From Amoebophrya sp. A120 (taxonomy: Eukaryota > Sar > Dinophyceae > Syndiniales > Amoebophryaceae), in contig CAJINV010000014.1 in the NCBI GenBank assembly GCA_905178155.1, positions 778,116 through 842,115 of the forward strand: DNA of 64,000 bases, written 5' to 3'. A model generated the notes under the pieces. That model was not told where the DNA came from. It saw only the letters and a list, made by a program, of their open reading frames with translations, and did not search any database. Within the stretch, counting starts at the first letter, position 1, and each line of letters starts with the position of its first letter. The position numbers and the translations under genes are program-made. Shown piece by piece: positions 10,263-23,000 of the stretch.

Positions 10263-13200
10263 TCAATATTTTAGACCTGGCGTCGTTCCTGTATGCGGTT
10301 GGTGCTGCTGTTGAGCGGTTGGGTTTGTAGATTCCCTTCCCGCCCCCACGACCCTTTTCGGCGGTCGGAAGGAAGCCGACCCGGCAGCCGAAGGCTTGCT
10401 AGTTGCACCGGTCGTGTAGTTGCTGTTGTGCGGATATGTTTTCTCGTGCGGCTGTTGTTCGCCGGCTGTTATAGCTCCCCCGCCGACGGCGCCTGCAGTC
10501 GACGATGTCGAGGCCGTAGAATTGGTTTTCATCGAGGTCGACGCCGCGGCTAGTTGCTCTCGAAGCCTCTCTATGCAACGGTCTGCAAAATTGTTTCTGG
10601 TGCCTCCATATGATGTAGTTCCGAGGCATATCTAACTATATGATCAAAGAAATTTTTTTTCCGAGCTTGTCGATGCAAGAGCAAGGAAGACAAACGCGTT
10701 CGACAAAATGGGATACTTGACGTCCCGCCATGTTGCGACAACCTCCTAAATCATACGAAGCCAACGAATATATTTTTGCAGAGGATACTCTTTATTTCCG
10801 CCCCCTGCCTGTGTCTCTCCTCTTCACTCTGCATGAATTTGTGCTCCAAAGTCGACGCGCTGTGGTTCCGCTGTGGTTCCGGTAGGGGTGCGGCACTGCT
10901 CGCACTCTCCGCGGTCCCGCCGCGGTTCGCAGTCTGCATGAATTGCTGCAGCTTGACGCGGATATCTCGCATTTCCAGCCGCAACTCCTGCACCTTCTCG
11001 TCCTTTTGCTTCAGCTCGGCGTGCAGTTTCTCATTTTCCTGTTTCAGTATAACCCGCTCAGGTGTTACAATCTCAAACGTTACAATAGAATAGTGAAATC
11101 TGTGATGCAAGAGTGCATGAGCTAGCCAACTCTCATAGGATTGCGCATGACAAGTTCCGGAGCCCCAAACCCCACTACAAACTGGCGAAATTTGTATTGC
11201 AGAAAGTAGAACGCTCTGCGAGTCTGTCATGCTGATCATGCAAGACAAATCTCAGATTCTATTGTAACGTTTGAGATTGTAACAGCTGAGCAGGTCATAT
11301 TCAGCTCCTGACACTTTTTCTCCTCGACGTTGAGCTTTGCCTGCAACCGGTTCTGTTCCAGCAGATCGACGGAGGAGAAGAGGTTTTCCGCTTTGTACAG
11401 CATGGAATTGAAGGACACCGAATTCAACCGGGACCCAAACTATCGTACGACAAAAGTGTTTCACGGTAAGGATTTTGCAAGTTTTGCATCACAAGTTCGT
11501 TCTACAGGATGACAGAGAAAATTTACCATGCAAGCCTCCTAAGGGGAAACACAGCTAAAAATCGAAATCCTCTTTCTTGCATGTGTAGCAAGACAAATAC
11601 TTCTGTGTTCCACTTTATGCATCACAAATTTACAGTGAAACAGTTTTTTCTTGCGATACAAACTGCAAGGACTGCAAACTTTCCTGCGTGTTCGCCACTC
11701 TCGGGTCGACGGTCACGAAAATCACCGTGCGACCCTGCTGCTCCTTGTTGCAGAGCGAGTCCTGCAGCAGGTGGGTCAGTTTGGAATTTCGGTACGGAAT
11801 GTGCGAGATTTTCCGCTCCAGGGCCCAAATGACGTCCTGCAGCGCGGACAGCGATTTGTTGATGTACTGCGCTTCTTTCAGCCGGTCCCCGGTCGCTTCG
11901 GACTTCTTCAGCCGCTCCGACCCCGCTAAGTCAACCAGGGTCAGCTTGGAAGCAGTCCTTGCGCAGTTCTTGTTTTCGTCGTGGACAATCAGCTCCAGAG
12001 AAATGATCAAGTGGCTTCGGCTGCTCCGGTCGTGCACGTTGGTCACGCTGGTGGCCCGGTTTTGCTTGCCAAACTCGAAAATCTGCGTCAGCGAGTCCTG
12101 CATAGAAGTACAACTTTGGGTGGAATTTTTTGTCAGGTCCAGCTCGATCGTGGTGGCGTTCTGCACGACCGTTTTGATGGCTGTACTATTGTTCGCGCCA
12201 TGTTGAGCTCCTGCGGTGGAGTTGTCTGTCCCGTCAGTCGTGGTGATTTTGAGCAAGTTTTTCTCCGACACGTTGGAGGAAGTCCGGTTTTTGCTTTCGA
12301 CGAGGAGATCGCGAATCTGCTCATTGTAGATCTCCAGCAGCTGGATTTTCAGCGACCTAGGACGTCCACCCAAAGTGGATGATGATGATGCTGATCTTCC
12401 CGGGACGACGGTCGTAGCGCAAGTGGTTCTTGTAGCGCTGCTGGCGCAGCCAGGCCCTGTGGCCATGGTTTCGCCCAGGTGGTCGCAGAGGTTGCGAAAA
12501 ATGTGGGAAATGGTGTGCGTTTTGCCGGAGCCCGTGGCCCCGTACGCGATCAGCGCGACATTGAAGCCGTTTTATCCTATGTAAAAACGTCCCCACACCA
12601 GAGCCAAGATGGGAAATCTGCTAGACAAATCAGCCAGCTTTGGTCGTTTGGCATGACAAGTCTGTCCTCGTACGTGTCATCCTGTTTAGGTAGTTCAGCA
12701 GCATCACAGATCTAGCATATCATGCTGATTGTAGCATCACAAATTCCAAAACACGACTAGAAAATGCCTCTCATGGCGCTCCGCATGGCAAACTTTTTTG
12801 GCATGCAGATTTACATGACAACTCTGGGGTGGGGACGTTTTTACTCAGAATACGTTTAAAAAGGAGTTTACCTCCTCCTTGATCGAGTTTTCGTAGATGA
12901 AATCGTCGGTGGTCTGCTCGGGAAACAGCTTGTCGAAAAAAAAGATCTTCGGGTCGCTGGAATTTGTAGTGCCTCCACCGCCACTCTGCTGCCCGATCGA
13001 CGTAGTTCCCCCTCCACTACTAGCACCGTGCAACGTCGTGCTCGAGTGCCGGATTCTTCCCACGGACTTCGAGGTGTTGATATTGTTTTTGTTTCCCGCG
13101 CCGCCGAGCATGCTGCTGTTCCGCGGGCTGAGCGCCGACGCGTCGAACTTGCGCATCTCCGCTGCGGTGTAGGTGTTCGTGCGACGGAGGTGGTCCAGCC

Positions 13201-14162
13201 GCTTCTTGCTACCCGAGGAAGATGAACTAGAGCTACTGCTACTGCTGCCACCAGCCGTGGTGCCGGCCACGCCGTTGTGGAGCCCAGACTGCACCTCCGA
13301 AGATGTCGTGCCCGAAGATGATGAGGAAGCTGCTGCACTACTTGAGTGCACTTCCAGTTGCGTTTCCGAAAGGGGTTTGAGGTTGGAGGAGGTGCCCTCT
13401 TCGTTCGGCCGAATCCGACAGAAGGGAATGGAGTTGGGGCAAAAGGTTTAGGTATATTAATATGCGCACAGTTGTTCTTGTGTGTATCTACAAGTACAAC
13501 TTTTTGAGATAACTTTATTCCTAATTCTTCTTCACGAAATGCCCACTACTTCTCCTACGCATGCTTTTGACGGGGAAGACCCCGCGCCGCAGAGTGAGAC
13601 AGCGCCGTCGAACGAAAAGATAACAGCAAAAACAGCAGATGCCTTCTTCGTGGCGTATAGTACTACAATTGCAACTTGTACGACAGAAATGCATTTTTAA
13701 ACCTTTGTGATGTTTGCGAAATTCCATAAAGACACGGATGTTTCCCTTCAAAGCGTGGGCCATATCCATGTACCTGATTTTGACATTGTTGGTTCTAGGA
13801 ACTATTTACGAGTGAAGGCGAAAGCATTGAAACGTCAAATTTTTCAACTCAGATACTCACGGACCTAATGAACCAAAAAGGAACAAAAAGTCCTACATCA
13901 TCTAAAAGGTGATTCACACTCCTACCACCAAAAAGTCCTACATCTTCTTCTCCGAGGTCAGCTGCGAAATGGTCTGCTGCATTTCCACCAGTTTGTCGGT
14001 CGACGCAGCACCACTACCAGCCACGAGCAAGCCGGCGGAGAACGCGTCAGTCAGAGCAGCTGCTGCCGGAACAGGTCCGGCTCCGGACGATCGTGCTCCC
14101 TGTGCCGGTGCCATTCTGCCGCTTGCGCTTGATGATACTCCACCTTGAACGTGCAAATTCAT
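10263..14162 (-). CDS. Kinesin motor protein
   Basis: This is a microtubule motor ATPase. Exons: 14162 to about 13940, about 13449-12853, 12572-11659, 11440-11300, 11047-10789, 10603-10263. The motor starts with 'IPFCRIRPNEEG', a beta-1 strand of kinesin-14 style. The P-loop is AYGATGSGKTHT, switch I ends SSRSH, switch II is DLAGSER, followed by 'YRNSKLTHLLQDSL' and the motor end 'ESLQSLQFGSRLNSV'. Two features are odd: a Ser/Gly-rich insert of ~130 residues between beta-1 and 'KIFFFDKLF', and a second Ser-rich insert before 'LKIQLLEIYNEQ'. Exon 1 ends in a short coiled coil. Coiled coil also follows the motor ('LLEQNRLQAKLNVEEKK', 'LKQKDEKVQELRLEMRD'), so the motor is not at the C-terminus as it usually is in kinesin-14. 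Three introners interrupt the gene, one 31 codons before the P-loop end. The N-terminal intron borders are unclear. Confidence 0.9.
11048..11299. mobile_element. Introner, family C
   Basis: It starts TATAACCCGCTCAGG and carries the doubled CTCAAACGTTACAAT word, with the inverse at the right. The flanks are perfect TTCAG repeats. Excision joins 'KKCQEL' to 'KQENEKLHAEL' in the coiled coil. Confidence 0.92.
11441..11658. mobile_element. Introner, family F
   Basis: It starts TATCGTACGACAAAAGTG and ends CAGTTTTTTCTTGCGATA, with perfect CAAAC flanks (11436-11440, 11659-11663). Excision joins the end of the kinesin motor as 'LQSLQFGSRLNSV'. Confidence 0.9.
12573..12852. mobile_element. Introner, family A
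   Basis: It starts TATCCTATGTAAAAACGTCC, with the inverse at the right end and perfect CGTTT flanks. Excision joins 'EEVNSFLNGFNVALIAYG' just ahead of the kinesin P-loop. Confidence 0.93.
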
Positions 14163-15345
14163 GGCCGAGCCTTGGGCGTTGGTAAAGTTGGAATGTGAAC
14201 ACGACCCTATGACGCGGGAAAGCTAGTTGTACAGGTTCCGCTTCCAAGCCGGGCCCTCCTTGACGTCGCGTTGACCCTCACCAACCTGGTTCCGTTTTGC
14301 TTGGCGTAGGTGCTACCTCTCCACCGTTAATGAGAGAGCACCTGTAGTCGTCCGCGTGAACCACCACAATGGCCAAGAGTTCTTACGAGAACCGCAACCG
14401 AAACCGCAATAATAAATGAAGAAAGCAGTGCACAAAAGCAGCTGCCTCAAGGCGGCTGGCGAGATCTTGTAAGTACACTTCAGCCGCGTGGTGAGGGTAC
14501 TAGCCGCGAGAAGTCGCAATCTACTTTTTTACGAACGCATTTTTTGCTCTCACCCGAAACGCGAAGAAACGCAAATACTAGCTACGCACCACGATGTTGC
14601 TATAATTCTTCCCCCCGTACATGCGGCCGGTGCTACTGCTACGCAATGCGGGCCATTATTTCCCGACTGGATACATACATTCTGAATTTGTGAAAAATTT
14701 AGCATCTTGTGCCTCATTTGAATCTTGCTCTGTTTGATGTGCCCCCGTGGAAACAAAACCAGAGGGGACAATTTGCCTTCATGTTCCTTCGCTCTCACAG
14801 TTGATGCTGTTGGTCTCTACCTCTGCCCCAAGAAGTGAAGCAGCTCTGCAGCTTCTAATAAAACGACAATGTAGTTCGTTCCTACCGACAACTTCGGCTC
14901 GTTTTGAGGTTTGTTCGTTTTTCTGGAGCACCAGATGTGAGAACTTAAAGGTCCCCTGGTAGCTAGTAGTAGTAGATTGAAATTCTTTAAATTTGTCCTG
15001 CAAAATAAGAGCATCCACATCCTAGCACAATAAAACTCAGAAACGGCGAACACCATGCACGAGGCCATCTCCGTCGCCCAATCACGAGATTAGCAGCTTT
15101 GACTTTCTTCGTTGTGCCTAATCAACGCACAACAAGGGCTCGGTACAAAGGAAGTACTGATTTGCTGCTCATGGCAAGCACCGCTGTTGCTATCTTCATT
15201 CGCTATCGCTTTCGCGTTTTCAATGGGTGCGAAAATGACGATGGGGCCGACCTACTTGCGCGGGTAACAACTAAAACGTGGTCGCTGATAATGATGTCCG
15301 TGGGTCATATAACAGTCAGTGATAGAAAGCTCGCGATCCACATCA
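14163..15345. other. Intergenic spacer
   Basis: This is sequence between the stop of the methyltransferase gene and the first kinesin exon. An AG acceptor near 14225 could mark a further 5' kinesin exon, but no upstream partner exon is readable. Nothing else is seen. Confidence 0.45.
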
Positions 15346-18300
15346 CTAAAACACCACCTCATTCTCTTCGTCTGTCAGTTTTCGGTGAAACTCATACTCG
15401 GCGACGAAGCGCTTGAAATAACCACTCACCGTCGGTTTGAGCCGTTCCTGCACCCGTCTGGTTGTCTTGTGAATATCCTGCAGGGTCATAGGCTTTTTGT
15501 TCATGTTGCTTCCTGCCGGGTTCATCTTGTAGTGTTTCTGCATGTAGAACAGATTCCGATTGATCCACAGTGCTTGCCGCAGGTAGATTTTGTCCGCAAT
15601 GCCCGCGACGAAATCCAGGTCCTTTTCCTCTATTAGGTCGTGGGGAAAAAAATCCGAGTCGTCAAAGACGTCTTTTTTGCCATGACTCGGCGTCCCATCG
15701 GAAGCAACTTCGTCCATGCGTGCGAGAAAGAGCTCTAACACCTTTTGCCGCAACTTCGAATCAGTTGTAATTATGCCGTTCTTTGCGTCTACTTCTCTTT
15801 CGCCCTTGAATCCCCTTCCGACCAAGTAAACCTCCGAGTTGGTGGGCTTTGAGGCCATGGGTTTCGTGATTTTCAGCTCCTCGAAGAACAAACCGAGGAG
15901 GAGCAAAACCTGCAGCGTGAAGGGCTCGAAAAACGTGTACATCTTGATGCAGAAGTGTTATCAAATGCAAATATGTCTGGGTCTGGAAGAGGTCATGCTG
16001 TTTTTGCATGACACAGAAGGTCTGGCATGGAAGCCTTGGCACGATAGATTTCGAGAATCTTTCGCATTGCCTAATCCGCATGACAAATCCCTTACTTTGG
16101 TGACAGGAAATGGGCAGCTTTTGCTGCCTCTGCATGAGAGCTTTGTGCGTGTTGCGAAATGCGCATCACAAGTTCGCATCCTTCCAGACCCAGACATAGT
16201 TGCAATGCATAAGTGTCCGCCGGGCGCGAGGGAGAGCAGACCGCACACGACTTCGGCGAGCTTCAGTTTCATCTCCACACACTCCTGTTCGGCGTACTCG
16301 TCCACATCGAGGCCGATCCCCGCGTCGCTCGTGTACAAGTGCTGTTTGTTCGACCGGAAAAAGTCTTCGATGAATCGCAAGTTTTGTCTGTCGCAAATGT
16401 CGCCGTTCATGTCTTGTTGATGTTCCTGCGGGACTACAATGTCGAAGCCAACATCTCCGTGTTTTTCGGTTCTTCTCGTAGCTCCCGTAGAAGTTGTACC
16501 GCTCTCCGCCTTCTGGTTCTGCGATGTGGGTTCTTGTAGCAGGGGGACCAAAGTCACGACCAGCTCAGTTCTTCTTGTGGTCTTGTCTTCAGCTGCCTGG
16601 GGTTCAGACACTGGATCTTGCTCCTCGAGCTGGTTGACGCTGTCTCCTTCCTGTTCCTCGAATCCCGCAACCACACCCACGTTCGCAAACATGTCCTTAA
16701 TCTCCGCGTGCAGGAACACGAATCTCTGGTGTGCTGCTGTTTTTCTCACCACCAGTCGCAGCTGCACGGCGGTGGAATGAGTGGTTGAAGATGCGTCTTC
16801 AGTTGTATTATAGGTCGGGCCACGACTGCCAGCTGCAGCCAGCGTGACCGTTTCCACGTGTGTCGCGAACTCCGGGTATAATTCCTTCTCGTTGACCGTG
16901 TTTACCAACGATTTCTGCTGCTCTATCACCTGTCTCAGGCCCTTCTCGTCGCGCAGCCGGAACACCTTTCTTGTGTAATCTTGTTCCTTCGTTTTTGCTG
17001 CAGGTGGTACAACAGGCACGACGCCTGGCGCGGGTGGAGAATCTGCTGCACTTCTTCCTTCTTTCCCCGTTGAAGTAGTTGTACTGGTTGCATTTATCAG
17101 ATTGACCTCCACCACCAGCCTGGTTTGCTGCAGCAGCCGCTCGCACTGCTTGAAAAAGGACTCCCGCATGAGCCACTTGTCCGGGAACCGCTCGTAGTAG
17201 CCCCAGTAGTCCGGCAACCCGGGCGAGTTCGGTCCCATGTCGCCCGGTAAGTATCAAAATGAAAAATCCCCCCTCCCCATATCAAAGTGAAAACTTCTGA
17301 TGCTGATTTGCGTACACAGATCAGCTCTGTATTGCAGAGAGGCATGGCGGCCAGATCCCCAGGCGAGGTCGGGGCGTATGGGTCTAGTTGCTCAGCATGG
17401 CAAACGGCTCCCCTTTGGGCCCAACAGCATGACAAATCGCTTCCAGAATGGGGCGGAAGCTTCTGCCCTTGGCTGCTTGCAAGATAAATGTGATCTGTGA
17501 CCCTAAATCAGCAACACAAATTTTCGGAAACATACCTTTTCAATATGGGGAGGGGGCATTTTTCCTTACGATAGTAAGAGGCTGTTCCCCACCCAGGAGT
17601 AGTGGTCGTAATGGTGGGTGACTTGCCCATCTTTCTTCCCAACATCATTCTGATTTGCACAAAAACTGTTGAGCAACCTGAGCCGGCAGTTGACGGCACA
17701 GAGAAAGCTCCCCGGCAGTTCTGCGTTCGCGAAGTGGCGGAAAGATGAACTAGTGCTCTTGCAAGGTGGTTCGGCATGATCTACGTCCGCTTGGAGGCTC
17801 GTGGCAGCTGCTGCTGCACGACCAGAACTGGCAACGATGAGGTCCTCCTTCACCAGCACCTCGGTCAATTTCAACGCCGCGTTTGAAAACCGCTTCAGAT
17901 TCAGCTCGTTCACCAGCTGCTTTTTGAAGTGCATCAAGTAGACCGCGTCGGTCAGTTTTGCGTAAAACACGTCCATGGTCACCCTTTCCTTCAGTTGCGA
18001 AAGGTCTTCAGTGGTTCTTTTCGCGAAAAAGATCTTGTCCCAGTTTTTCAACACCAGCAAAAAGTCGATCTCTTTCGTCTTCGGATTTAGCACCAGCTCC
18101 CTGTTTCTGTCTTCATTTGATGTTTTGCCGGTACTATCACTATGTAGTAAAAAGGTCGCCAACCTTTCGTCCTTCGTCATATTCAGCTGATATCGGTTGA
18201 TCTTCGTCTTTTCTTTGTTGAGAAGGCCCTTGATGTCCGCGAGCTTCTTCGCGCCGGCGGGTTGATGTGGGGTAGGTGCGGTGCTGCTTGAAGATGGCGC

Positions 18301-18720
18301 AACCGCATGGCTCGAACCCGCCTTTTGATGTCCTTCCTCCAGCAGGGCTTGCAAGAGGCGCGCCCTTTGCGCCTCCGTGTGGAAGGAGGACAAGGCATGG
18401 CCCGCACAGGAGATGTCGTAGGATTGATAGTGAATGTCTTGCTCGAGTTCTCTGACCTCTTCTTCCGTAAGGAAGACGAAAGCGTCTTGCTTCCTTGTCT
18501 CAGCGGCCGGCTCTTTTACTTCTTGCGACGGTTTGATATTTGGTGATGACTTACGTACGGGTACCACGTCGCTTGTCCCTTCATGAACATCAGCCACGGG
18601 AGCTGCACTTATCCGCCTCTTCTTTGTCAGCGGGGCCGAAATTGGAGCATCCTGCTCTTGTGTCGCGAAAACCTGCGTAATCAAACGCGCCGTCACGCTT
18701 GGTGATGAATTATTCGTCAT
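15346..18720 (-). CDS. FtsJ-like RNA 2'-O-methyltransferase
   Basis: This is predicted to transfer a methyl group from SAM to a ribose 2'-OH of RNA, most likely in the cap-methyltransferase branch that includes Adrift/CMTR and large-virus enzymes. Exons: 18720-17574, 17251-16212, 15958-15346 (~930 aa). Residues 1-250 are charged and disordered. The catalytic domain shows the K-D-K-E tetrad: Lys in 'NAALKLTEVL', Asp in 'LYTSDAGIGLD', Lys in 'GGHFCIKMYTFFEP' and Glu in 'NSEVYLVGRGF'. The SAM loop is 'ANAELPGSF'. The segment 'WVGNSLLPGDMGPNS' forms only after excision of the family D introner, and 'GGHFCIKMY' only after excision of the family B introner. A Thr/Ser-rich insert separates the SAM loop from the catalytic Asp. 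The C-terminal ~150 residues are helical and not assigned. The start ATG is at 18718-18720, with no signal peptide. Confidence 0.85.
15959..16211. mobile_element. Introner, family B
   Basis: It starts TATCAAATGCAAATATG with the GTCTGGGTCTGGAAG core and ends ...TTGCAATGCATA, with perfect AGTGT flanks. It lies six codons before the third catalytic residue (Lys) of the FtsJ domain. Confidence 0.94.
17252..17573. mobile_element. Introner, family D
   Basis: It starts TATCAAAATGAAAAATCCCC and ends ...GGCATTTTTCCTTACGATA, with perfect GTAAG flanks. Although the left flank looks like a donor (GTAAG), the coding strand reads CTTAC, so the borders are not GT-AG. Confidence 0.93.
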
Positions 18721-20050
18721 TTGTTCTTTGAGGATATCTTAGGAGGTACGGGGCTGGAGAAACTACATCGAGGCTAAGGCTATTTCAACAACTCTTGCAA
18801 CGATCGCTCTGCTTTGGTGAAGTGAAATTGAAAACTTACGGGAACGGGTGAAGGGCCCAATAAAAAACTTAACTAACTACTGTCGTGCTGTAGGGAAGAT
18901 CTGTCGTAGAGCTGTACTTTGTGCCAGTTTCCGTTTCGACCGTGGCGACATCACGAAAGCATACTCGATACATACAGCGGAGAATATCAACTATTTCGAT
19001 TTTCGCATCAATAGAAACGGACCAGTCTAATAGAAGTAGCAGTGTTATTGGGTACTTCATCGCTCGATCTTTCAATGGACGACTAGGATCCCGATCTTCA
19101 AAAAGCTGCTCAACTTCTTCGTCGCAAGCAGCACCAAGCAGTTTCTGAAAAAGGATCTCCATGTCGATTACTCTTCAGCTGAAGTAGATCTCACGAGAAC
19201 TAGAATTCCCGTGGTGCGTTGCGTTGGCGTTGTAAGTCAGGCGAGCACATGAACCGCAACCGGAACAAAAAAAAGACAAAAATACCAGGGACATCTGCAT
19301 CACACCCGCACGACTTCCAATTCGAACACATATGCTAATATGCTATAGCAAACGCAAATCCACTCCCAACATCCGAAGATCAAATGAGTGCAACTCCCCC
19401 CTGGTAACTAATGGGTTTTGGGAAACTTTTTCACTGTAGATACCTCTGTCCTTACTGTAGCTGCTTCATCCATCTTCAGTTCGGTTCCCTTGAATCATGT
19501 TCAGGTAAGTTCAATGCAAGCAAATACGTACGTAAATCTCGTCCTTGCAGCTGAGATCTAGAAAATGTTGAAAAATTCTTTGACATCGAGCATATACTGT
19601 ACATAACTACATCGTCGCATCTATTCAACAGCACGGAATGCAATTTCATTTGATATCCCGAATGCCCCGTGCTTCGTAATCTCAAGATGAACCACTCCGA
19701 TTCATACGACAACTCCTTTCGTCGCAAGCGTGGTGGTGGTGGTGGGCAGGGGCATTGGATACAATGATGGAATGGCTATGACACATCAAAAAACTGAATA
19801 CATTTGTTCATTTTGACAAAGTATAATTAGGTAGGTATTCATTGCTGGCACCAGCTTCTATGCCGGTGCCGGTGATGCATTTTTTTGCACCAGGATTTCT
19901 ACTTTGCTTTTTGCAAAATACTTCAGATAGGTAAAGGGAGACGGCGCTCGTCGGCTACTTACATCAACATTCTGTAGTTGTAGAGACTTTGGTTACACTT
20001 GTGGCTCATGAGCACAATGTCCTCGCGAAGAGAGTTGTCGTCGGCAGCCT
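18721..20050. other. Spacer around a possible small gene
   Basis: Apart from the 97-aa ORF at 18869-19162 I find no coding signal, repeat array or introner here. A short GGT run lies near 19731-19741. Confidence 0.4.
18869..19162 (-). CDS. Possible small hypothetical protein, 97 aa
   Basis: This is a single uninterrupted ORF from a true ATG (19160-19162) to TAA. The N-terminal half is acidic and helical ('GAACDEEVEQLFEDRDPS'), followed by 'KYPITLLLLLDWSVSIDAKI', a short hydrophobic stretch that could be a helix or a weak membrane anchor. I do not recognise the family. It has the same orientation as its neighbours and lies between two solid genes. It could be a chance ORF in spacer DNA, since base composition is less GC-rich than in the flanking exons. 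Confidence 0.35.
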   Translation of the reverse strand: MEILFQKLLGAACDEEVEQLFEDRDPSRPLKDRAMKYPITLLLLLDWSVSIDAKIEIVDILRCMYRVCFRDVATVETETGTKYSSTTDLPYSTTVVS

Positions 20051-23000
20051 CTATTTCTTTTCCGCCACGAACATCTTCAGCATTTTGAACGTGACCGCAA
20101 AACCCCCCGCTACGTTCATGGCTGCAATGAAAACGGCAAACGCGCCCAAAATCGCCGTGCCGTTTATGTTCCCGTCGTTGTTTTCGGAGGACACCATGAA
20201 AATCCCGCCCAAGATGACCTGTGGTGGGTGATGCGGAAATTTTATTTTCATTCTGTTCGTTGTACATGCATGCTACCCCAACATTTGTTCAACTGTACTT
20301 AACTGCAACTGACCCCCTAAAGTTGCGACTCGGAGGACTCTACTCGCAGCATTTTTACCAATTTTTAGGCTTGTTCTTGTTCAAAAAAACGCCACCAACC
20401 TGTCCACTGATCGCGTTACTGACACTCATGAGCGGTGTGTGCAGTGCCGGGTGCACGCCGTAGACGAGCATGTAGCCCACCCAGGCCGCGAGCATGAAGA
20501 CCATCATGAGTTCGATCAGAATCTCGTTGTCCAGGAACGCGACGCCCAGCATGAGCAGTGCGAAGAGGAACATCATGAACTGCGTGGACAGCAAGACCGA
20601 GTTGCCGATCAGCGAGGCCTTCGCGATTTCCACCTTCTTGTCCCCGCTCTTTGCGGTAGGCGGCTTGGGCGGCGCGGACGGCATGGGTGGCGGCGGGCTG
20701 GTGATCACCTTCCCCTCGTACGCGCAAATCACCTGTGTGCACACCACCTCGTCGAGCTCCGGTTTTGGGGCCGCAGGCTCGGCGCCCTCCTCCGCCGCGG
20801 CCGGTTTGTATTCTGTGCAAAAACGTCCGCACCCCAGAGTCAAGATGGGGATCTCGCAACACAAATCCAGAAGCTTTGGGACTCACGCATGACAAGTTCC
20901 TCTCTGCATTGTAGTGCAGTCTAGCAAGTGCAGCCGCATCACAAAGCCATCTACTTATCATGTTTACAGCATCAGAAGTTCCAAAGCGCGACTGGAAATG
21001 CCTCTCATGGGGATGCGCATTACAAATCTACCTACAATTGCAAATCTGCATGACAACTCTGGGGTGGGGATGTTCTGCCGAGAATAGTTTGAGTGTCTGG
21101 TTCGCCACCAGGTTTGGCAGCACGTCCGCGGCGGTGCCTGTCGTGGCGTCCTTCGCTTTCATGACGTGGTCCAGCAGGTTGTACATGTTGTTGGCGTACA
21201 TTTCACTCGCCTGCCGCGCCATCTTGGACGGGAAATCGAGTTCGCCGCAGATCGTCACCGCATTTTCCGTCACGTAGGTCTTGCCCTTCTGCGTTTCGGT
21301 GCAGTTGCCGCCCCCGAGCGCCGCCAGGTCGATGATGACCGACCCCGGCTTCATCTTGTCCAGCATCCACTTCTCAATCAGCTTGGGGCTCGGCCGCCCG
21401 GGGATTGCCGCGGTGGTGATCACAATGTCGCACTGCTCGCACTGCTTCGCGAAGGTTTGCTTCTGCGCCTCTTGGAAGGCCTCGGACGATTCTTTCGCGT
21501 AGCCGCCCGCGCCCGCGCCCTCCTCCTTAAAGTCCACGGTGATCCAGGTGCCGCCCATGGACTCCACCTGGTCCGAAACATCCCGGACGTCCCAGGCGCG
21601 GCACTCCGCCCCCAACGCCACCGCGGTTCCGATCGCAGCGAGGCCCGCGACGCCGGCGCCGAGAACCAGCACCTTGGCGGGCGGATACTTGCCCGCGGCC
21701 GTGATTTCCGGGGCCATGAATTTCCCATACAGGATCGCGCCCTCGATCACCTACAATTAGAATATTGAAGAATGATCAACTGGATGTTCTTGCAAACTGG
21801 TACAACTACACTCATTATCTTGCACAAAAACCCGCAAGAAGATGCAACGCATACGCAACGCAAACATGTACTATCAATGTTCGTACTTCACGTTCGTACC
21901 CCAAGCTGTTGGTACACAAAACAGAACAAGCATCAGCAGTACTTACACCATACTTACCGCTCTGTTCCCGGCAATCTTCGCCTGTGAAGAGAGAACGTCC
22001 AGCTTCTGCGCAATGGTTATGCGCGGAACCGCTGTGACGTCGATCAAATTGATTCCCGCCGCTGCCGCGTTGGCCACGACCTCTTTCCCGTCGGGTAGCA
22101 ACTTTCCGATCCAGGAAACCACCCACTTGCCTTTCAACTTTTCCTCGCACGCTTTCAACTCCGACACCGGGGTGACGGTAAATAGCATGGAGCACTGTGC
22201 TATAGATTGCAAATATGTCTGGGTCTGGAAGAGAGTTAAACTTGTGATGCAAATTCTCCGTGACCCATGAGGTCCGGAATGCGGGACCTAGCATGACAGA
22301 GTCTGTGAGATCTCTGCTATGCCGATCCTGCATGAGAAACTTTCTCCCAACTTGGTCGAAAGTGGACAGCTTTTGGCCCTCATGCAACACAGATTTTCGC
22401 ATTATTCGGATTTAGCATGACAAATTGCATCCTTCCAGACCCAGACATATTTGCAATGCATATGCGCAATCGCCGCGTCCCGGGACTCGCAGACGACTGC
22501 GCCGCATTTCGCATACTCCAGGTCCTGGTACCCCGCTTTGGCGCCTGGATTTTTATTCTAACTTTCATCCTCAATTATGTACCGACTAGGCCTTGGACGC
22601 AAGAAGGGCAATTTTGGCTGAGAGGTTACCACGCTGTGAAGAAGACTCCTAACGTAAAGCCGTGATCATGAGAAGTGCCTTGCAGAATGATAGGTGCGTC
22701 AAATATTCTCGACGCAACGGCCTTTATTCCAGCAATTCATTGCAAACAAAAGCCGCGGAATTTTTGGATTGTTCAAGGCAGGATTCACATTCAACGCGCA
22801 TACGACTAAAAATAAAAAATAGCCACTTTTTATACCAGCTCCCGGCTGCATGACAACCTTGACGTTTGCTTTGGTCAATTTGGACACCACGCTTGGCACC
22901 AGCGCCACGCGCTTTTCCCAAGCCTCGCTGTCCTCCGCGACTAGGCCGACCGTGAGACCGGGCTCCGTTGGCGGGGAGAGCGTTACCTCCTCTTCCACCT

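Noticed and set aside
20439-20924. 161-codon plus-strand ORF
   Set aside because: It is antisense to the last large exon of the transhydrogenase and runs into an introner.
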